Notes: generated from the sequence alone by a model not told the origin. A stretch of DNA of 64,000 bases from Apodemus sylvaticus (GCF_947179515.1 NC_067473.1:78852936-78916935); one strand, 5' to 3'. Shown: positions 11,811 through 24,324, counted from the stretch's first letter. Numbers and translations: made by a program.

Positions 11811-14435
11811 TGAGGTTAAACATACAGGATCTTTTCAGGAAGTTGACTCCTGTACCAATGCATTTAAGGATATTTCCCACTTTCTCTTCAATGAGATTTA
11901 GTGTATCTGATTTTATGTTGAGGCCTTTGCTCCACTTGAGTTTTATACAGGGTGATAAATATGGGTCTATTGATTTTTTTTTTACATGCAAACATCCAGT
12001 TAGAACAGCACCATTTGCTGAAGATGTTTTTCCCCCTATTATATGGTTTTTGCCTTCTTTGTCAAAAATCAAGTGTGTACAAATGTGTCAGTTTGTTTCA
12101 TGGTCTTCAATTCAATTCCATTGATCGATTTGACTGTGTCTGTACCAATACCACGCAGTCTTTATTTCTATTGTTCTTTAGTACAGCTTGAGATAAGGGA
12201 TGATGACACCTGCAGAAGTTCTTTTATCATTCAGGATTGTTGTTAGCTACCCTGGGTTTTTTGTTTTTCCATATGAAGTTGAGAATTGTTCTTTCAAGGT
12301 CTAAAGAATTGTGCTGGAATTTTGAGAGGGATTGCATGGACTCTGTAGATTGCTTCTGGTAAGATGGCCAGTTTCACAATGTTAATCCTACCTATCCATT
12401 AGCATGTGAGAGCTTTCTTTCTCGTGGTATCTTCCTCAGTTTCATTCTTCAGAGACCTGATGTTCTTGTCATACAGGTCTTTCACTTGCTTAGTTAGAGT
12501 TACATCAAGATATTTTGTGTTACTTGTGGCTACTGTGAAGGGTGGTATTTCCCTAATTTCTTTCTCAGTCCATTTATTCTTTGTATAAAGGAGGGGTACT
12601 AGTTTTTTGAGTTAATTTTGTGTCCAGCCACTTTGCTGAAGGTGTTTATTAGCTGTAGGAGGTTCTCTGGATAAATTTTTGGAGTCACTTATGCATAGTA
12701 TCACATTATCTTTGAATAGCAATACATTGAATTCTTCCTTTTTAATGTGTATCCCCTTGATCTCCTTTAGTTGTCTTATTGCTCTGGTAGAACTTCAAGT
12801 ACTAGGTTCAGGCTCTAAGATCAACATTGACAAATTGGACCTCATGAAACTGAAAAGCTATTGTAAGGCAAAGGACATCATCAATGGGACAAAATGGCAG
12901 CCTACAGGTTGGGAAAAGATCTTTACTAACTAACCCTACATCCTATGAGGGCTAACATCCAAAATATATAAAGAACTCAGGAAGTTAGACACCAACAATC
13001 CAAATGACCCAATTAAAAATGGGTGCAGAGCTAAACAGAATTCTCAACAGAGGAATTCCAAATAGCCAAGAAGCACTTAAAGAAGTGTTCATCATCCTTT
13101 GTCATCAGTGAAATGCAAATCAAAAAATAACCTGAGATTCCATCTTTTATACCTATCAGAACGGCTAAAATCAAAAGCTCAAGTGACAACACATGCTGGC
13201 AAGGATGTGGAGCTTGGGGAACACTCTTGCATTGCTGGTGGGAGTGCAAACCTGTACAGCCACTTTGGAAATCAAGTTGGCAATTTCTCCAAAAACTTGG
13301 AATAGTTTTATCTCAAGACCCAGCTATACCACTCTTGGGCATATACCCAAAAGATGCTCCACTATACCACAGGGAAACTTGCTCAACTATATTGCTAGCA
13401 GTTTTATTTGTAATATCCAGAAACTAGAAATAACCTAGATGTCTCTCAACTGAAGAATGGATACAGAAAATGTGGTACATTTACACAATGGCATACTATC
13501 AGCTACTAAAAACAAAGAGATCATGAAGTTTGCAAGCAAATGGACAGAACTTGAGAATATCATCCTGAGTGAGGTAACTCATAGCCAGAAAGACAGGTAT
13601 GGTATGTACTCACTTAAAAGTGCACATTAGCCATAGAGTGCAGGATAACCATGCTACAATACACAGACCCAAAGAAACCAGGTAAGAAGGAAGCATCAAG
13701 GGAAGACCCATGAATCTCACTTAGAAGGGAAACTAAGTAGTCATGGAAGGTTGATGGAGAGAGGGACTCAGTAGGAGAGAGGGTGAGGATGGAAGTGGGG
13801 ATGGTGATCAGGTATAGGGAGATAGGGCAGAGGAGGTCTAGAAGTGATAATGGAAATCAGTGGAAGGCATGTCTGGGACTAGCTATAGACATGGGAGGGA
13901 GGGAAAGGGGCAGTATGCAGGGAGTCTATGGGGGCACCCTAGCTGAAATTCCTACCAGAGTGGGATGTAGAGACTGAAATGGCCACTACCTCTGGTAGAC
14001 AGGCAGAATATCCAGAGAAGGGAGGGGGACATCAATGCACCCACAAAACCCTCAACCCAAAATTTGTCTTTCTTACAAGATGTGCAGGGATTAAGACGGC
14101 GTAGAGGCTGCAGGAACAGCCGACCAGTGACTGCCCCCAACTTGAGACCCATCCCATGTGTAACCCCTGACACTGTTGATGATACTCTGATATGCTTGCA
14201 GACAGGAACCTAGCATAACTGTCTCCTGAGAGGCTTCATCCAGCAGACGGAGGCAGATATGGAGACCCACAACCAGACAGCAGGGAGAACTCAGGAATCT
14301 GTGGAAGAGTAGGAGATAGAAGTGAGCAAGCCAATGGATCAAGGACACCACAAGAAGACCTACAAAGCAACTAACCTACCCCTCCCACACACCCCACCTC
14401 AAACAAACAAGGAAGAATAAAAAGAATAAAACCAA
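11811..14435 (+). mobile_element. LINE-1 with 5' inversion (twin priming), 5'-truncated, dead
   Basis: Two L1 segments meet head to head. From 11,811 to about 12,808 the sequence is antisense L1 ORF2: the minus strand reads the RT region down to a FLKRS-like motif. From about 12,808 the sequence is sense ORF2 starting at the equivalent of the SKIDKWDLMKL block (here SKINIDKLDLMKL), running through the ORF2 C-terminus and a 3' UTR to an A-rich end near 14,435. The inverted half begins upstream of the RT active site and stops only a few codons before the point where the sense half starts, as twin-primed reverse transcription produces. The RT motif FADD is degraded to FKDN-like, and stops and frameshifts abound, so the element is inactive. 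It is probably an old Lx-type copy. Confidence 0.88.
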
Positions 14436-15543
14436 GCAAATCCAAGAACCTCTATACAGTACAAGATCCCAGCTGAGCTGGGAGTAAATGTGTGAGCAGG
14501 ATCAAGGGAGGTTTACACGACCATCATAAGTGAAAGCAGTGTGCATGGTGCTCTGTCCTAGCATTATTTCTTGAAATAATAAAGAGCTGCTCCTTATACA
14601 ACAGATGGCAAGCACCATGTATGTCTCAGTCTCTCTGCAAGGTGACTGCATCACACACTGAACGTTTATGTCCAGAGAAAATCCACCAGCTCTGAGAAGC
14701 TCTATGAAGTGAAATTAGCATGCACACACAGATTGTGTATCTGTGAACTGTGGCTGCTCTGGCGATGCCCAAGGGAAATGCAGATGCTGAATGAACATAA
14801 TGACTTAGGAAATAAGGCAAATGCACTCCTGGTTATGGTTACAGCATCGGGCTGTTTATATGTAGCTGAAATTTTATAGCAGTTATATAATGTCATCTTC
14901 CATAGAATGTCAAGTAGCCTACAGATATGCCGTAGGCATAAAAGTATTCCTTAGGGAGAAAAATATTTGTCATGTATAAAAACCAAGCATGTGATTGTAC
15001 TTTACGGTACCACATTCCGTTATTCTTTTATTTTGGGTATTTAGCTATACTCGACTAAAACATTTATTTAGTCACTAAGAGCTCCAGCAATCTAAAAGGC
15101 CAGTAACCTTTTCTACTTCATTTTAGGGGTCATTCAGTAGCCAATATTGGATTGTCAGAACCTTCATAAACAGGGAGAAGCAAAGAAAATAAAGTGTGAG
15201 TCTTTCTGGCTTTACCTAGTGAGAAAATAAAACAAATTTTTTACTCCACATATTCTAAACTCTATATGATCATGCATAAATGGAAATGATCAAGGAATCT
15301 TATGACACACTTTCATATTTAATGTTTGGCATCAGTATAAATATATAAGAAAATATGGTGAGAATTGTTCTTAGCTCTAGTATTGGTGTTTAAATTTGAA
15401 ATGTCCAGTTTTTGACACTTGTTCCCTTACTAGTGATGCTGTTTTCTGAGGTTGTGAAACTTTTAGAATTGGATCCTCACTGGCAGAAGTGGTTCAGTCA
15501 GGGTCCGTCTCTTAAAGTTATACTCACCATAGCTCCAGTATAG
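14436..15543. other. Intergenic, no gene seen
   Basis: Apparently unique, AT-rich sequence. No conserved frame, RNA gene or clear repeat was recognised. Confidence 0.4.
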
Positions 15544-15651
15544 TCACAGTAACTCTGTTTTCTGGTCTACCGTGATGTGGTATGACTTAACATATAATCA
15601 CAGTAACTCTGTTTTCTGGTCTACTGTGATGTGGCATGACTTAACATGAAT
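15544..15651. repeat. 54-bp tandem duplication
   Basis: Two adjacent 54-bp copies (15,544-15,597 and 15,598-15,651) share 'cagtaactctgttttctggt' and the following TGATGTGG block, with only a few mismatches. Confidence 0.93.
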
Positions 15652-15780
15652 TGAGCTGTTTTACCATGAATAGCTTCTTTGCCATGGTGGCCTGAAACCC
15701 TCTGAAACTCTGAGCCAAAATAAAATTGCCCTTCCCTTAAAGGGAGTTTGTACAGCAATGCAAAAATAGCAAAGCACCTG
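15652..15780 (+). repeat. Possible LTR 3' end (MaLR-like)
   Basis: The phrases 'gccatggtggcctgaaaccc' and 'gagccaaaataaaattgccc' resemble the 3' end of rodent MaLR-type LTRs, which carry a poly(A)-signal-like AATAAA. The match is short and diverged. Confidence 0.4.
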
Positions 15781-15816
15781 TTTTTGGGAAAAGGATGTCA
15801 AGAATTAGAAAAGTTA

Positions 15817-15970
15817 GCAGGGTGGTGGTGGTGCATGCCTATAATCCCAGCATTCTGGGAGGCAGAGGCAGGTGGATTTCTGAGTTCGAGGCCAGCCTTG
15901 TCTACAGAGTGAATTCCAGAACAGCCAGGGCTATACAGCAAAACCCTGTCTCAAAAAAAAAAAAAAAAAA
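15817..15970 (+). repeat. B1 SINE with intact target-site duplication
   Basis: A full-length 7SL-derived B1 with the order 'gtggtgcatgcctataatcc', 'ggaggcagaggcaggtgg', 'gagttcgaggccagcc' and 'aaaccctgtctc', then an A tail. It is bounded by 17-bp direct repeats (aagaattagaaaagtta) at 15,800-15,816 and 15,971-15,987. The perfect duplication and mouse-type core point to a fairly recent insertion. Confidence 0.97.
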
Positions 15971-15987
15971 AAGAATTAGAAAAGTTA

Positions 15988-16565
15988 ACTAAGTTCTGGA
16001 ATGATTTCCAGTTAAACTGGAGAGTGCATGTGGGTCACCCTCTGCTGACTCTAGGGTTTTACAGTTGGACCTCAAGAGGATGCACATGGACACAGCCTGT
16101 AACATGCACCAGCAAGGTTGGTCTGAAAACTTATAGTACTTAACTACTGAAAGTGTTTAATAACTGATGGAGTCAGAGTACAGTCAGTCAAAAAGGATAG
16201 CCATGAACCAGGCTACTGTGTTTACCTGTTACAGGTGGAAGTGTCTCTTCTTGACTTTCTGAATGGTATTTTATTTCTCTTTCCCTTTGCTCATAGGAAT
16301 TTGCAGAAGGCTGGGGTGCAACAATAAGGAAGCCTGGAAACCTACAAAGCCTTTCTATATCCAAGTACATTCAGGTTTCTGGGACCCATTTCTCTGAGTT
16401 CAGAGTAACCAGAGTCACTGAGATTTCACAACGAACAGGTATATGGAAGCAAAGATAAATCAACTCTCATGAATCACAAGCTAAGTTTTTAATCTCTGTG
16501 AGAAATAGTCTCCCATTCTTTTCAGTGAGGTGTATGGAACGCATTAGATACTGTTATTTGATGCA
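15988..16565. other. Intergenic, no gene seen
   Basis: Apparently unique sequence with no recognisable repeat or coding signal. Confidence 0.4.
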
Positions 16566-16721
16566 GGTGGGAGGGCTCAGCAGGTAAAGATACCTGTCAC
16601 TAAGCCTGATCTCCTGGGTTTGATCCCTAGAGTCTTCATGGTTGGAGGGGAGACCTAATTCCCACAAGTTGTTCTCTGATATCTACATGCATGACATGGC
16701 AGACCTACATATGTGCACGTT

Positions 16722-16754
<33 letters not shown>

Positions 16755-16790
16755 TCCCATGTGCATGCACAAAGACATTTAAGTGCCATT
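16566..16790 (+). repeat. B3 SINE with (CA)n tail
   Basis: A tRNA-like head (ggtgggagggctcagcaggt), 'cctgggtttgatccctag', 'acaagttgttctctgatatc' and 'catgcatgacatggcag' follow the B3 order. The tail contains a CA run at about 16,723-16,749. Confidence 0.8.
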
Positions 16791-17705
16791 TTTCTCTTCC
16801 CGGTGGGATCTGATTTGTTTTAATTAATGGCTGAAAGACACATGTAGATAGATGGCTACTGGGTTTCCAGACAGGACAATTGGCGTGGTCTGAGGAAGCC
16901 TGGCTTAAAATCTCTCTATGATCCCCTCAAGCTTAAAACATGAAGGAGCCAATTGCATTTCTTCTGTGGAATGTAATTCATCTCATTGGAATTTGAAATT
17001 CTCTTGAAGATTATTCATCGAAAGGATAAGCAACTCATTCTTTGAATTTTCAAAATTTTCAAAAACTGATTATAAAAACTTGGAGGTGCAAGGGCCTCTG
17101 TTGCCTCTTCCCCAGAGTAGAGGATGTATCCTTAGTCAAGTGTCAGTGTGTTGAACCAAAATAAGGAAGAGAGATTCAGAGCCTTGCTGGAGAAAACTCT
17201 GACTCTATCCTGGCAAGTAATAGCCTGCCAATCTCCTTAGTGGAAATAATTCTGCACAGTTAAGTAATTGACTGTATATATTGTAAATACCCTAAAAGTG
17301 CTTGCAGATTTCATCAAAAGACCAAATGAATGTTGTTTTACTTAAAGACCAGGAACATGACAGGAAAAGAAACAAGAGGGAGGAAGTCTCCATCCCTTTT
17401 CAGACTCTGCAATTTTCTATGAAGGTTTGTTTGCACATTGATTATACTTAGTAACACCATCTGTTCGATGGGACACTAGATCAAAGACCCCTGCCACAGA
17501 CATGTAGCCCACACTGCAGGCAAGATGAAATGTTCCTGTTGGGTGAATTCTAATAGATACATAATGACACTTCCCTGGATCCCCTTCACCCCCAAAATAA
17601 AACATAGCTACCTCAGACCTTGATGCTTTTCCACCTTCTTCATGGATACAGTACTCTGCAGAGTGGGCGAAAAAAGACCTTATCACTTCAGGAGCTTAAA
17701 GTAAA
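16791..17705. other. Intergenic, no gene seen
   Basis: Apparently unique sequence. No gene or repeat was recognised. Confidence 0.4.
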
Positions 17706-17708
17706 CTG

Positions 17709-17751
<43 letters not shown>

Positions 17752-17886
17752 GGAAAGTTCACACTATGTAGGCTTGGCTAGCCTGGAACTCACTATGTAG
17801 ACCAGGCTAGCCTCAGACGCACAGAGGTATACCTGCCTCTACCTCCCAAGTACTGGGATTAAAGGTATGCACCACTATGCCCACAA
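17706..17886 (-). repeat. B1 SINE (minus) with (TTTA)n tail
   Basis: A TTTA run of about 45 bp is the expanded tail. It is followed by the B1 reverse complement ('gcctggaactcactatgtag', 'tgcctctacctcccaagtac', 'tgggattaaaggtatgcacc'). Confidence 0.92.
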
Positions 17887-19260
17887 ATTGTTAATTTTTA
17901 TAGTACATACAGTCTTAGGAATTTGGGGAGAAAGCTTTCTGACCATTGCATTACTTTGGGAGAATGGAGTTTTCCCTCTCTGTTTTTCTCTGCAATAAAA
18001 ATTTTATACCAGTTAAAAATCTTCAGTAAAAATATGATGTCATATACATTTTAATGTTCCCCATTGCCCTGCTCTGTCCTTCTCAGTTACAAATAGTCCT
18101 TCTGGTAAACCTTTTAAAAATCAATCTTAGTAATGGAAATAACCTTGGCTAGTCAGTTTGCTGTATACAGAGTAAATGTCCCCAAAGCTTTCACAAATGT
18201 CATAAAAAGCTAAATGCTTGTCATAAACCATGCATGTGACAAATAGAAGTGATAAGAAGATGACATCCAGTTGTATTGCTTCTGCCCTTGAACCACATTC
18301 GTGATCTGGGGTTCATTTTCTCATTTGTAAAGGGGGACAAATCATACTTTTCCAGAGTAAGAGTTTGGGAAAATGTATGTGAAAGTACTGAGAACATGGA
18401 GTTCAGGAAACAGGACTAGCGCCCATGCTTCAACAGGAGTGTCTTTTCAATGAAAATACAAGGCTTAGACAGAGACCCCCTCCCTCCGGGGTGCTTTGGT
18501 GTCCTGGGTAGCCATCAACACAGGGTCTTTATTTAAATGGTTGACATTTAACAGAGGTTAGGTGGAACCAAAAGCCTTTCTTTGACAGCGCTGCTATAAC
18601 AAAATGGCAGGTTTTGGGGAGTTTATGAGAAACAGAAAGTTACTGATTGTAGTTGTGGGAGCCAGGAAGCCCAAAATCAACGTGATCATGTTTCACTGTA
18701 TAGTGAGGGTCTTGATTCTCTACTGAAGAGGAAACCTTGAATGTTGAGGCCTCCAGAGGGAAAAGGCAGCTCTATCCCTGCACAACCCAAACCAGAACTG
18801 AATCTTGGGAGGGGCCCAAAAAAACCACATCAGGGAGGAAGCCACACTCTGCTTCTTCTGCCTCCCCTGCAGCTTGGTTTTGTCTTTTATTGTTTGCTTC
18901 TCTGGGCTGCCTGAGTCCTAAGCACACACAGTTTGCACCAATCACACTCTTGCTGGAAATCTGATCAGACATGCCTTACTCCAGGCTTTCTGTGCCTTCA
19001 CGAGTCCATACTCCAGATCCTTTGACCACACTGCACATGGGTTTCCTGCCCTGTGTGATGATACAGTGGTGGTGGGGTAGCATTTTCTAGAGGGGTCTTA
19101 CAGTCAATGTGGCCTTTGAGGTATGAAACAATCACGACTGTGCAGGACACGGAGGGATCCTATGGCAGGCTGCTCCTCAATACCATCTCTTGATCTTTGG
19201 GGGCTCACAGAGCACAGTAGCCAATTCAGGCTTTAAGAAATCCTGCAAAATTTTCCAGTT
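17887..19260. other. Intergenic with MIR relic and possible old LTR piece
   Basis: A MIR-like segment lies near 18,290-18,410 (ctcatttgtaaaggggga, then 'gtgaaagtactgagaacatg'). A stretch at about 18,588-18,850 starts 'gctgctataacaaaatggca', like the reversed end of old mammalian MaLR elements. No gene was seen. Confidence 0.4.
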
Positions 19261-19403
19261 GTCCTAGGGTGTCATGTAAGACTGTTGGTCTAGCTTGAGG
19301 GACATTGAGGTAATTGTTCTGTATAATGGTAAATTAGTTAAACTGCTTTGGCTCCCAGAGAGTCTCACTGCACCAGCCCAAAAGCTCTCTGGATTTACAA
19401 ATG

Positions 19404-19404
<1 letters not shown>

Positions 19405-19436
<32 letters not shown>
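19405..19436. repeat. (CA)n microsatellite
   Basis: Perfect CA run. The minus-strand frame across it (poly-Val/Cys) is an artefact. Confidence 0.95.
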
Positions 19437-19440
19437 CGCG

Positions 19441-20280
19441 TATCAAATAATTTTAATGTGCCTTGAGTAGCTCAATGGTTGGGCACTTCTAAACCTCCCT
19501 GCAAACACTTCCCTCAAGTACTTCTGAGAGTTAACATCTTTTAAAATCTCTATTTCATCTCTGCTACCCAAGACCCAATAGAAGTAGCCTCTAAGTTTCA
19601 TCTTTCTGCTTCCCTGTTATGGTGATTCTCTTCCTCCACTCCCCTTCGTCCTTTGCCCACACAATCTAAAAGTCCCACTCTATCTCCCTGCCCAGTCATT
19701 GGTTGAATGGCAATTCTTTATTACCAGCTGAAGCCAGCTACAGGCAGGGACCCTCAGGTCTGGAAGAGAGGCTTTGGGAGCTAAATTAAGACAAAACATT
19801 AGAACCAATTCCCAACAATTCTGAAATGTCGCTTTCTTTTCAACTGAAAATATAAGCAATGAGCTGCATTTCTTCACTGTGATGCTGTTCAGTCCACACA
19901 CTACATTGGGGAAACGTGTTATTTAAAAGCCTGTATGCTATATAGTGGACCACAGGTTTCCATGTTGTGCTTGACTGGTCTCAATTCAGGATATCAGACA
20001 GTTTACTATTAATATACAACAAGTAGGATAGTATATATGGAACCCGTGCTGTGTCTCACAGTTCCAAAAGCTGTTTGTTTTGCCCTTAAGCTGTTAAGCT
20101 AACAAATAACTAGACTCTTCCTTCTACTAGGATACAGATGTTAGAACCTCACAGCTGAGAACACCATTTAGTATGTCAAGGATTTGGGCTAAATAACTGT
20201 TGACTCTTCAAAGTATTGCTTAGCCACCATACCAGTATTGATGGGGTGACTCCCGGGAACTCTTCCATTTGGAACAGCAT
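19441..20280. other. Intergenic, no gene seen
   Basis: Apparently unique. A 30-bp poly-A run follows at about 20,288-20,317 without a recognisable SINE attached. Confidence 0.35.
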
Positions 20281-20285
20281 CAATG

Positions 20286-20320
<35 letters not shown>

Positions 20321-20489
20321 CTGGGTAACTCCTCAAGGATGTTCAGGTGGAAAAGTCCCTTTGGGAATCACTATGTGATTCCCATTATTCCTGGAGGTGA
20401 TAGCATGTAAGCACCAGCTTATCTAAAGTTGCAGAGTCATTTTCCATCCAAAAACAGATGGCTACAAACATCTGCCCGAATAACAAGTA

Positions 20490-20710
20490 CTAATGGCTGG
20501 CATCACAGTGTCAATCCTGTGCCAGGTAGAGCTCTGAGGCCTCTGGAAATAATCAATCACTAATTCCCCAACAGCCTCTCCAGGAAAGTTCACTGCCCAT
20601 CCTTCCCTAGATAATGCAGCTGAAGCAAAGAAAGATTCAGTAACAGATACAAGGCTATCCAGCTAGACAGTGACACAGTTGAGAACTAAACTAACAGCTT
20701 AAAGCAATTT
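20490..20710 (-). repeat. MIR SINE relic
   Basis: The order matches a reversed MIR: 'ctgtgccaggtagagctctg', then the 'gcagctgaagcaaagaaaga' core equivalent, then 'aaggctatccagctagacag'. It is strongly diverged, as expected for a pre-rodent element. Confidence 0.55.
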
Positions 20711-20774
20711 CTCTTTGTACTCTTCATGTGACTCTTTGACCTGGACAAGGTCAAGCTATTCAGAATTAAAACGT

Positions 20775-21090
20775 AAAGGGTGGGATGGGACTTGAGGCCA
20801 CAGCCTTGGGAGAACAGTGGATGCTTACTGAAGGGGAAGGGTGACTCTCCTTGGAGTCATGGCAGCTAGTAGGCTGTCCATGCCTCAGTGATGACTTCAA
20901 ACCCATGCGTATATGAGCAGTGCTTGATTTCAAGGAATTATGGAGGAATAAAGGAGGGAATTGGGGTGGGGGATTTTAGAGGGAACTGGAAGGAGGTGAT
21001 GATGGAAGAATGTGATCAAAACACAGTGTATAAATGTATGAAATGCTCAAAGAATAAATCACAAAATAATTTGAAGATCTATCACATCAA
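20775..21090 (+). mobile_element. L1 3' UTR fragment
   Basis: Typical rodent L1 3' end: 'ttgaggccacagccttggga', a GGAGG-rich patch, then the terminal 'tgaaatgctcaaagaataaa'. No ORF2 is attached, so this is a heavily 5'-truncated insertion. Confidence 0.75.
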
Positions 21091-21114
21091 CTAACTATGG
21101 TTGATTATTTTAAA

Positions 21115-21297
21115 ACTCTGTATGTGCCCACTCATATGCAGGTACTCACAGAAGCCAGAAGAATAGGATACCTCTGAAGCTGGAGTTACATTTAGGTAAT
21201 TGTAGTTCTTCCAACATGGGTGCCAGGAGCTGAACTCAGGCCCCCTGGAAGAACAGCAAGAATGCTTAACAGCTGCTGAGCTCTCTCTCTAACCCAG
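21115..21297 (-). repeat. B3 SINE
   Basis: Reverse-complement B3 phrases: 'gtactcacagaagccagaag', 'gctggagttacatttaggta', 'tgccaggagctgaactcagg', ending 'ctgctgagctctctctctaa'. Confidence 0.8.
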
Positions 21298-21359
21298 CGG
21301 TGATCTTTCTTTTTTAGAAATAATGTGAGACCACAATGCTGTAAACTTCCTGCCAATAT

Positions 21360-21665
21360 CTGCTTGCCATTGCTATGAGCTAATAACTAAGGCTGCATAA
21401 TCTAAAAAGAACTAATTCTGGCCTACAGCTCAGGAGGTACCAGCCCACTGTGCCAGCATCTTCTCAGCTTCCAATGAGGAGCATGTGCTACACTGTGTGT
21501 GGAGCAAGAGGGATGTGAGCATGTGTGGAACAGATTGCAAGTGAGAGATAAAGCAGAAGAAAGAATCCGCCCCCGTGATAATTAACCCATCTTCCCATGA
21601 AATTCACAGATCCCCTAAGAGCGGAGCTCTCAGGATCTAATGGACTCATAAGGTCCCACGGAGCC
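21360..21665 (-). repeat. Old LTR-like repeat (MaLR-type) relic
   Basis: The series 'ttgctatgagctaataacta', 'gcagaagaaagaatccgccc' and 'cataaggtcccacggagccc' follows the layout of reversed old MaLR LTRs. Family and limits are uncertain. Confidence 0.35.
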
Positions 21666-22680
21666 CCAACACTGCTCTATTGGTAATGACTTGGTGGAAC
21701 AAACCAAATCCAAATCCTATCCCTGACTGATTTTTTTTTATTAGTTGTATTCTCTGGTGATAAATTTTTATTGTATGTAATACTCAGACCATACTCAGAT
21801 TTCCCTGGATACCCGGAGCCAGGTCAGGAATGTGCATTAAGTAGTATATGTTGCTTAGGTATTTTAATATCTAAAACAGTGCATTTATTTTCCAGCTCAA
21901 TATCTGTCTGATTGCTTCTCCACATTGTTCACCCCTACTTGTTCTCATCCCCTGTATTTTCTGTAAATTGGAAGTTAGGACTAAGAGCCTGGGTAACTGC
22001 CAATTATGTGGATTCCAGAATACATCTTGGGTGCAGTGGTATGTTTCATTTACATTATGAATGAAAACACAAGCCATATGGTGCCACCATGACTTAAGAT
22101 CACTCTACGTGATTCCATTGATACCAGTCCTAGATATTCAGACCAGGTTACATGGACCAGAAGTAATTAGCCTGGGAACAATGGTATTTGGCAGGTATTT
22201 GGACTCTGCAAGATTTGCTGGATGATGGCCATCTTCTGTATCTTTCTGTCTGAGTTAAAGAATGCCCTCTCAAGGGTTCAGCTTGGTGAGGTTATCCCCT
22301 GGGTAAACAGAAAGTGCTCTATGGGACACTACTTTAATTCTATACAGACACAGACACCGTATTTGTCTTCATTCATGTATTTGTCTTCATTCATTCACCT
22401 CGTGGCCAATTCAACCTCACAATCTTGCCTCGATTGATACTGATTGCTAACTATAAAAGTGCACTTCACTCAATGTTCCCTTTTCTTTTTAGACTCCTTA
22501 GGTGCCATTCCTGGAGGAGGTGGGGGTGAGGGGCAGGAAGCTTTCCCCAATTAGCTGGAGTATTTGCTGCCCTGAGAAACATTTGTCCTGAGGGAACAGG
22601 AAACACTTGACCCTTTAATCTTCAATTTTCAAAGACAGAAATTTGGTCATAAATTTGGTGTTTCCTCACTTGATCTCTCT
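21666..22680. other. Intergenic, no gene seen
   Basis: Apparently unique sequence without a recognised repeat or conserved frame. Confidence 0.4.
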
Positions 22681-22683
22681 TCA

Positions 22684-22835
22684 TTTATTTATGGGCGGGG
22701 GCGCATGCACATGCAGAGGACAACCTGTGAGAGATGATTCTCTCCTTCCACCATGTGGGTCCCAGGGATCAAACTTGTTCAGATCAGGTTGATTGATGGT
22801 GACAACGAACCAACTCGGCATCCCCCTGCCTCTCT
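22684..22835 (-). repeat. B3 SINE, partial
   Basis: Reverse-complement B3 body: 'atgcacatgcagaggacaac', 'ttctctccttccaccatgtg', 'ggtcccagggatcaaacttg'. The tRNA-like head is badly degraded. Confidence 0.7.
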
Positions 22836-23220
22836 CTTTCTGAGAATCATGAGCTCACAGATTTATACACATCCAGAGTGCTTCCGTGTGAACATATTAT
22901 CGCTCTGATAGATGCATGTGGAATTTGTTTTTCAGTTCTAGGATATTTTTAGTTGTAATTTTTAATTATGTTGTATCAGTTCAATATCAAAACTAAAAGA
23001 AAAATATTCACAGAGAACCTGACTTTTGACACCGCTCCCTAATCTGCATTGCCTCTTCCTAAGTGCTCATACATTTCTGATGGGAATATAAAGGTGTAGA
23101 TGTTTCAGAGAATCATTCTTCAGTTTCTTTGTACAGCCAAACTTGTGCATGTCCCTCATCTAGAAATACCCAACACGACACATTTGCCGAAGAGAAGAAA
23201 AGACATGATTTTGTTGTTGT
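22836..23220. other. Intergenic, no gene seen
   Basis: AT-rich, apparently unique. Confidence 0.4.
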
Positions 23221-23382
23221 TTTTAAATATTTAGTTTATTCATGGATACACTGTTGATGTCTTCAGACACACCAGAAGAGGGCATCGGATTCTATGACAG
23301 ATGGTTGTGAGCCACCATATGGTTGCTGGGAATTGAACTCAGGATCTCTGCTCTTAAGGGCTGAGCCATCTCTCCAGGCCCC
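23221..23382 (-). repeat. B2 SINE
   Basis: Full reverse-complement B2: A/T-rich tail, 'cttcagacacaccagaagag', 'gatggttgtgagccaccata', 'gctgggaattgaactcagga', ending 'gctgagccatctctccaggc'. Confidence 0.95.
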
Positions 23383-24320
23383 ATTGGTTTTGTTTTTAAT
23401 TATAAGAAAATAGTCACAGTAACCTCATGTTAATAGCCTCCAACTGAAAGCAACCTATGTATCTACCACGAGTTAAAACCAGGAGCAAACTGGCATGTGT
23501 TGGAACACTACTCTGAAACAAGCAGGGAATCTGAAACATGCGCCAGCTTGTGCATGATCCCAAGCTGCTGAGCAACGGAACTGGGCACAAACGCCCATGT
23601 CTGAAGCAGAGCGATCATCGTGCCTCCCTCAGAACGCTTTAGAGCAGAGATCATCAATCCGTTGCATGTTTCTTAGACTCACCTAATAATAATCGGTCTG
23701 GCCAGGTGGACAACATGGAATGAAATCCTTGGAGCAGGCTGAGTGGCTTAACGAGAAGAGATGTGTTTTCATCGTCCAAGAAGCAGGAAGGTCCACGGCC
23801 ACCAGGTTGTTCAGTGCAGTCAGGTTCTGGTAAGGCTCTCTCTTGACTGCAGGCATCACGTTCTTATCCTCACAAGGCTCATAGTGGGGAGACAGACACA
23901 GAGACGCAGAGACAGAGAGATCTGATGTTTCTTTTTTATGTTTCTTTTTTATAAGAACACTAAGCACATCATGGGATTCTCTACCTTAGTGACTTTGTCA
24001 AAGCTAATTACTTCCCAACAGCCAAATCTCCAAATCTCCCACCACAGATTCAACATACAGATTTGTATGTGTGTATGTGGGGGTGGTATCACATTTAGCC
24101 TGAAGAACCTAGAATCGTCAAATGGGCACTGGTCAAATCTCATCTTTAGGGATGCTAATTCTGCTGGTTAGGATTGGAACTGGCATCTGTATTATTTTAC
24201 ACTGGATCGTCACATGAAGCCAGGATTGCAGACCATGCTGTATACCTCGTGTTCAGGCTGAAGACTGTTGGCCATAGGATCAGGATCATGTCAAAATGCA
24301 GACCCTCTGACCCCATTTCA
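23383..24320. other. Intergenic, no gene seen
   Basis: Apparently unique. A short GAGACAGA-rich patch lies near 23,890-23,920. Confidence 0.4.
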
Positions 24321-24324
24321 GACC

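Noticed and set aside
11803..13438. Frames resembling reverse-transcriptase ORF2 pieces
   Set aside because: They belong to a truncated, inverted and mutated L1, so they are part of a dead mobile element and not host genes.
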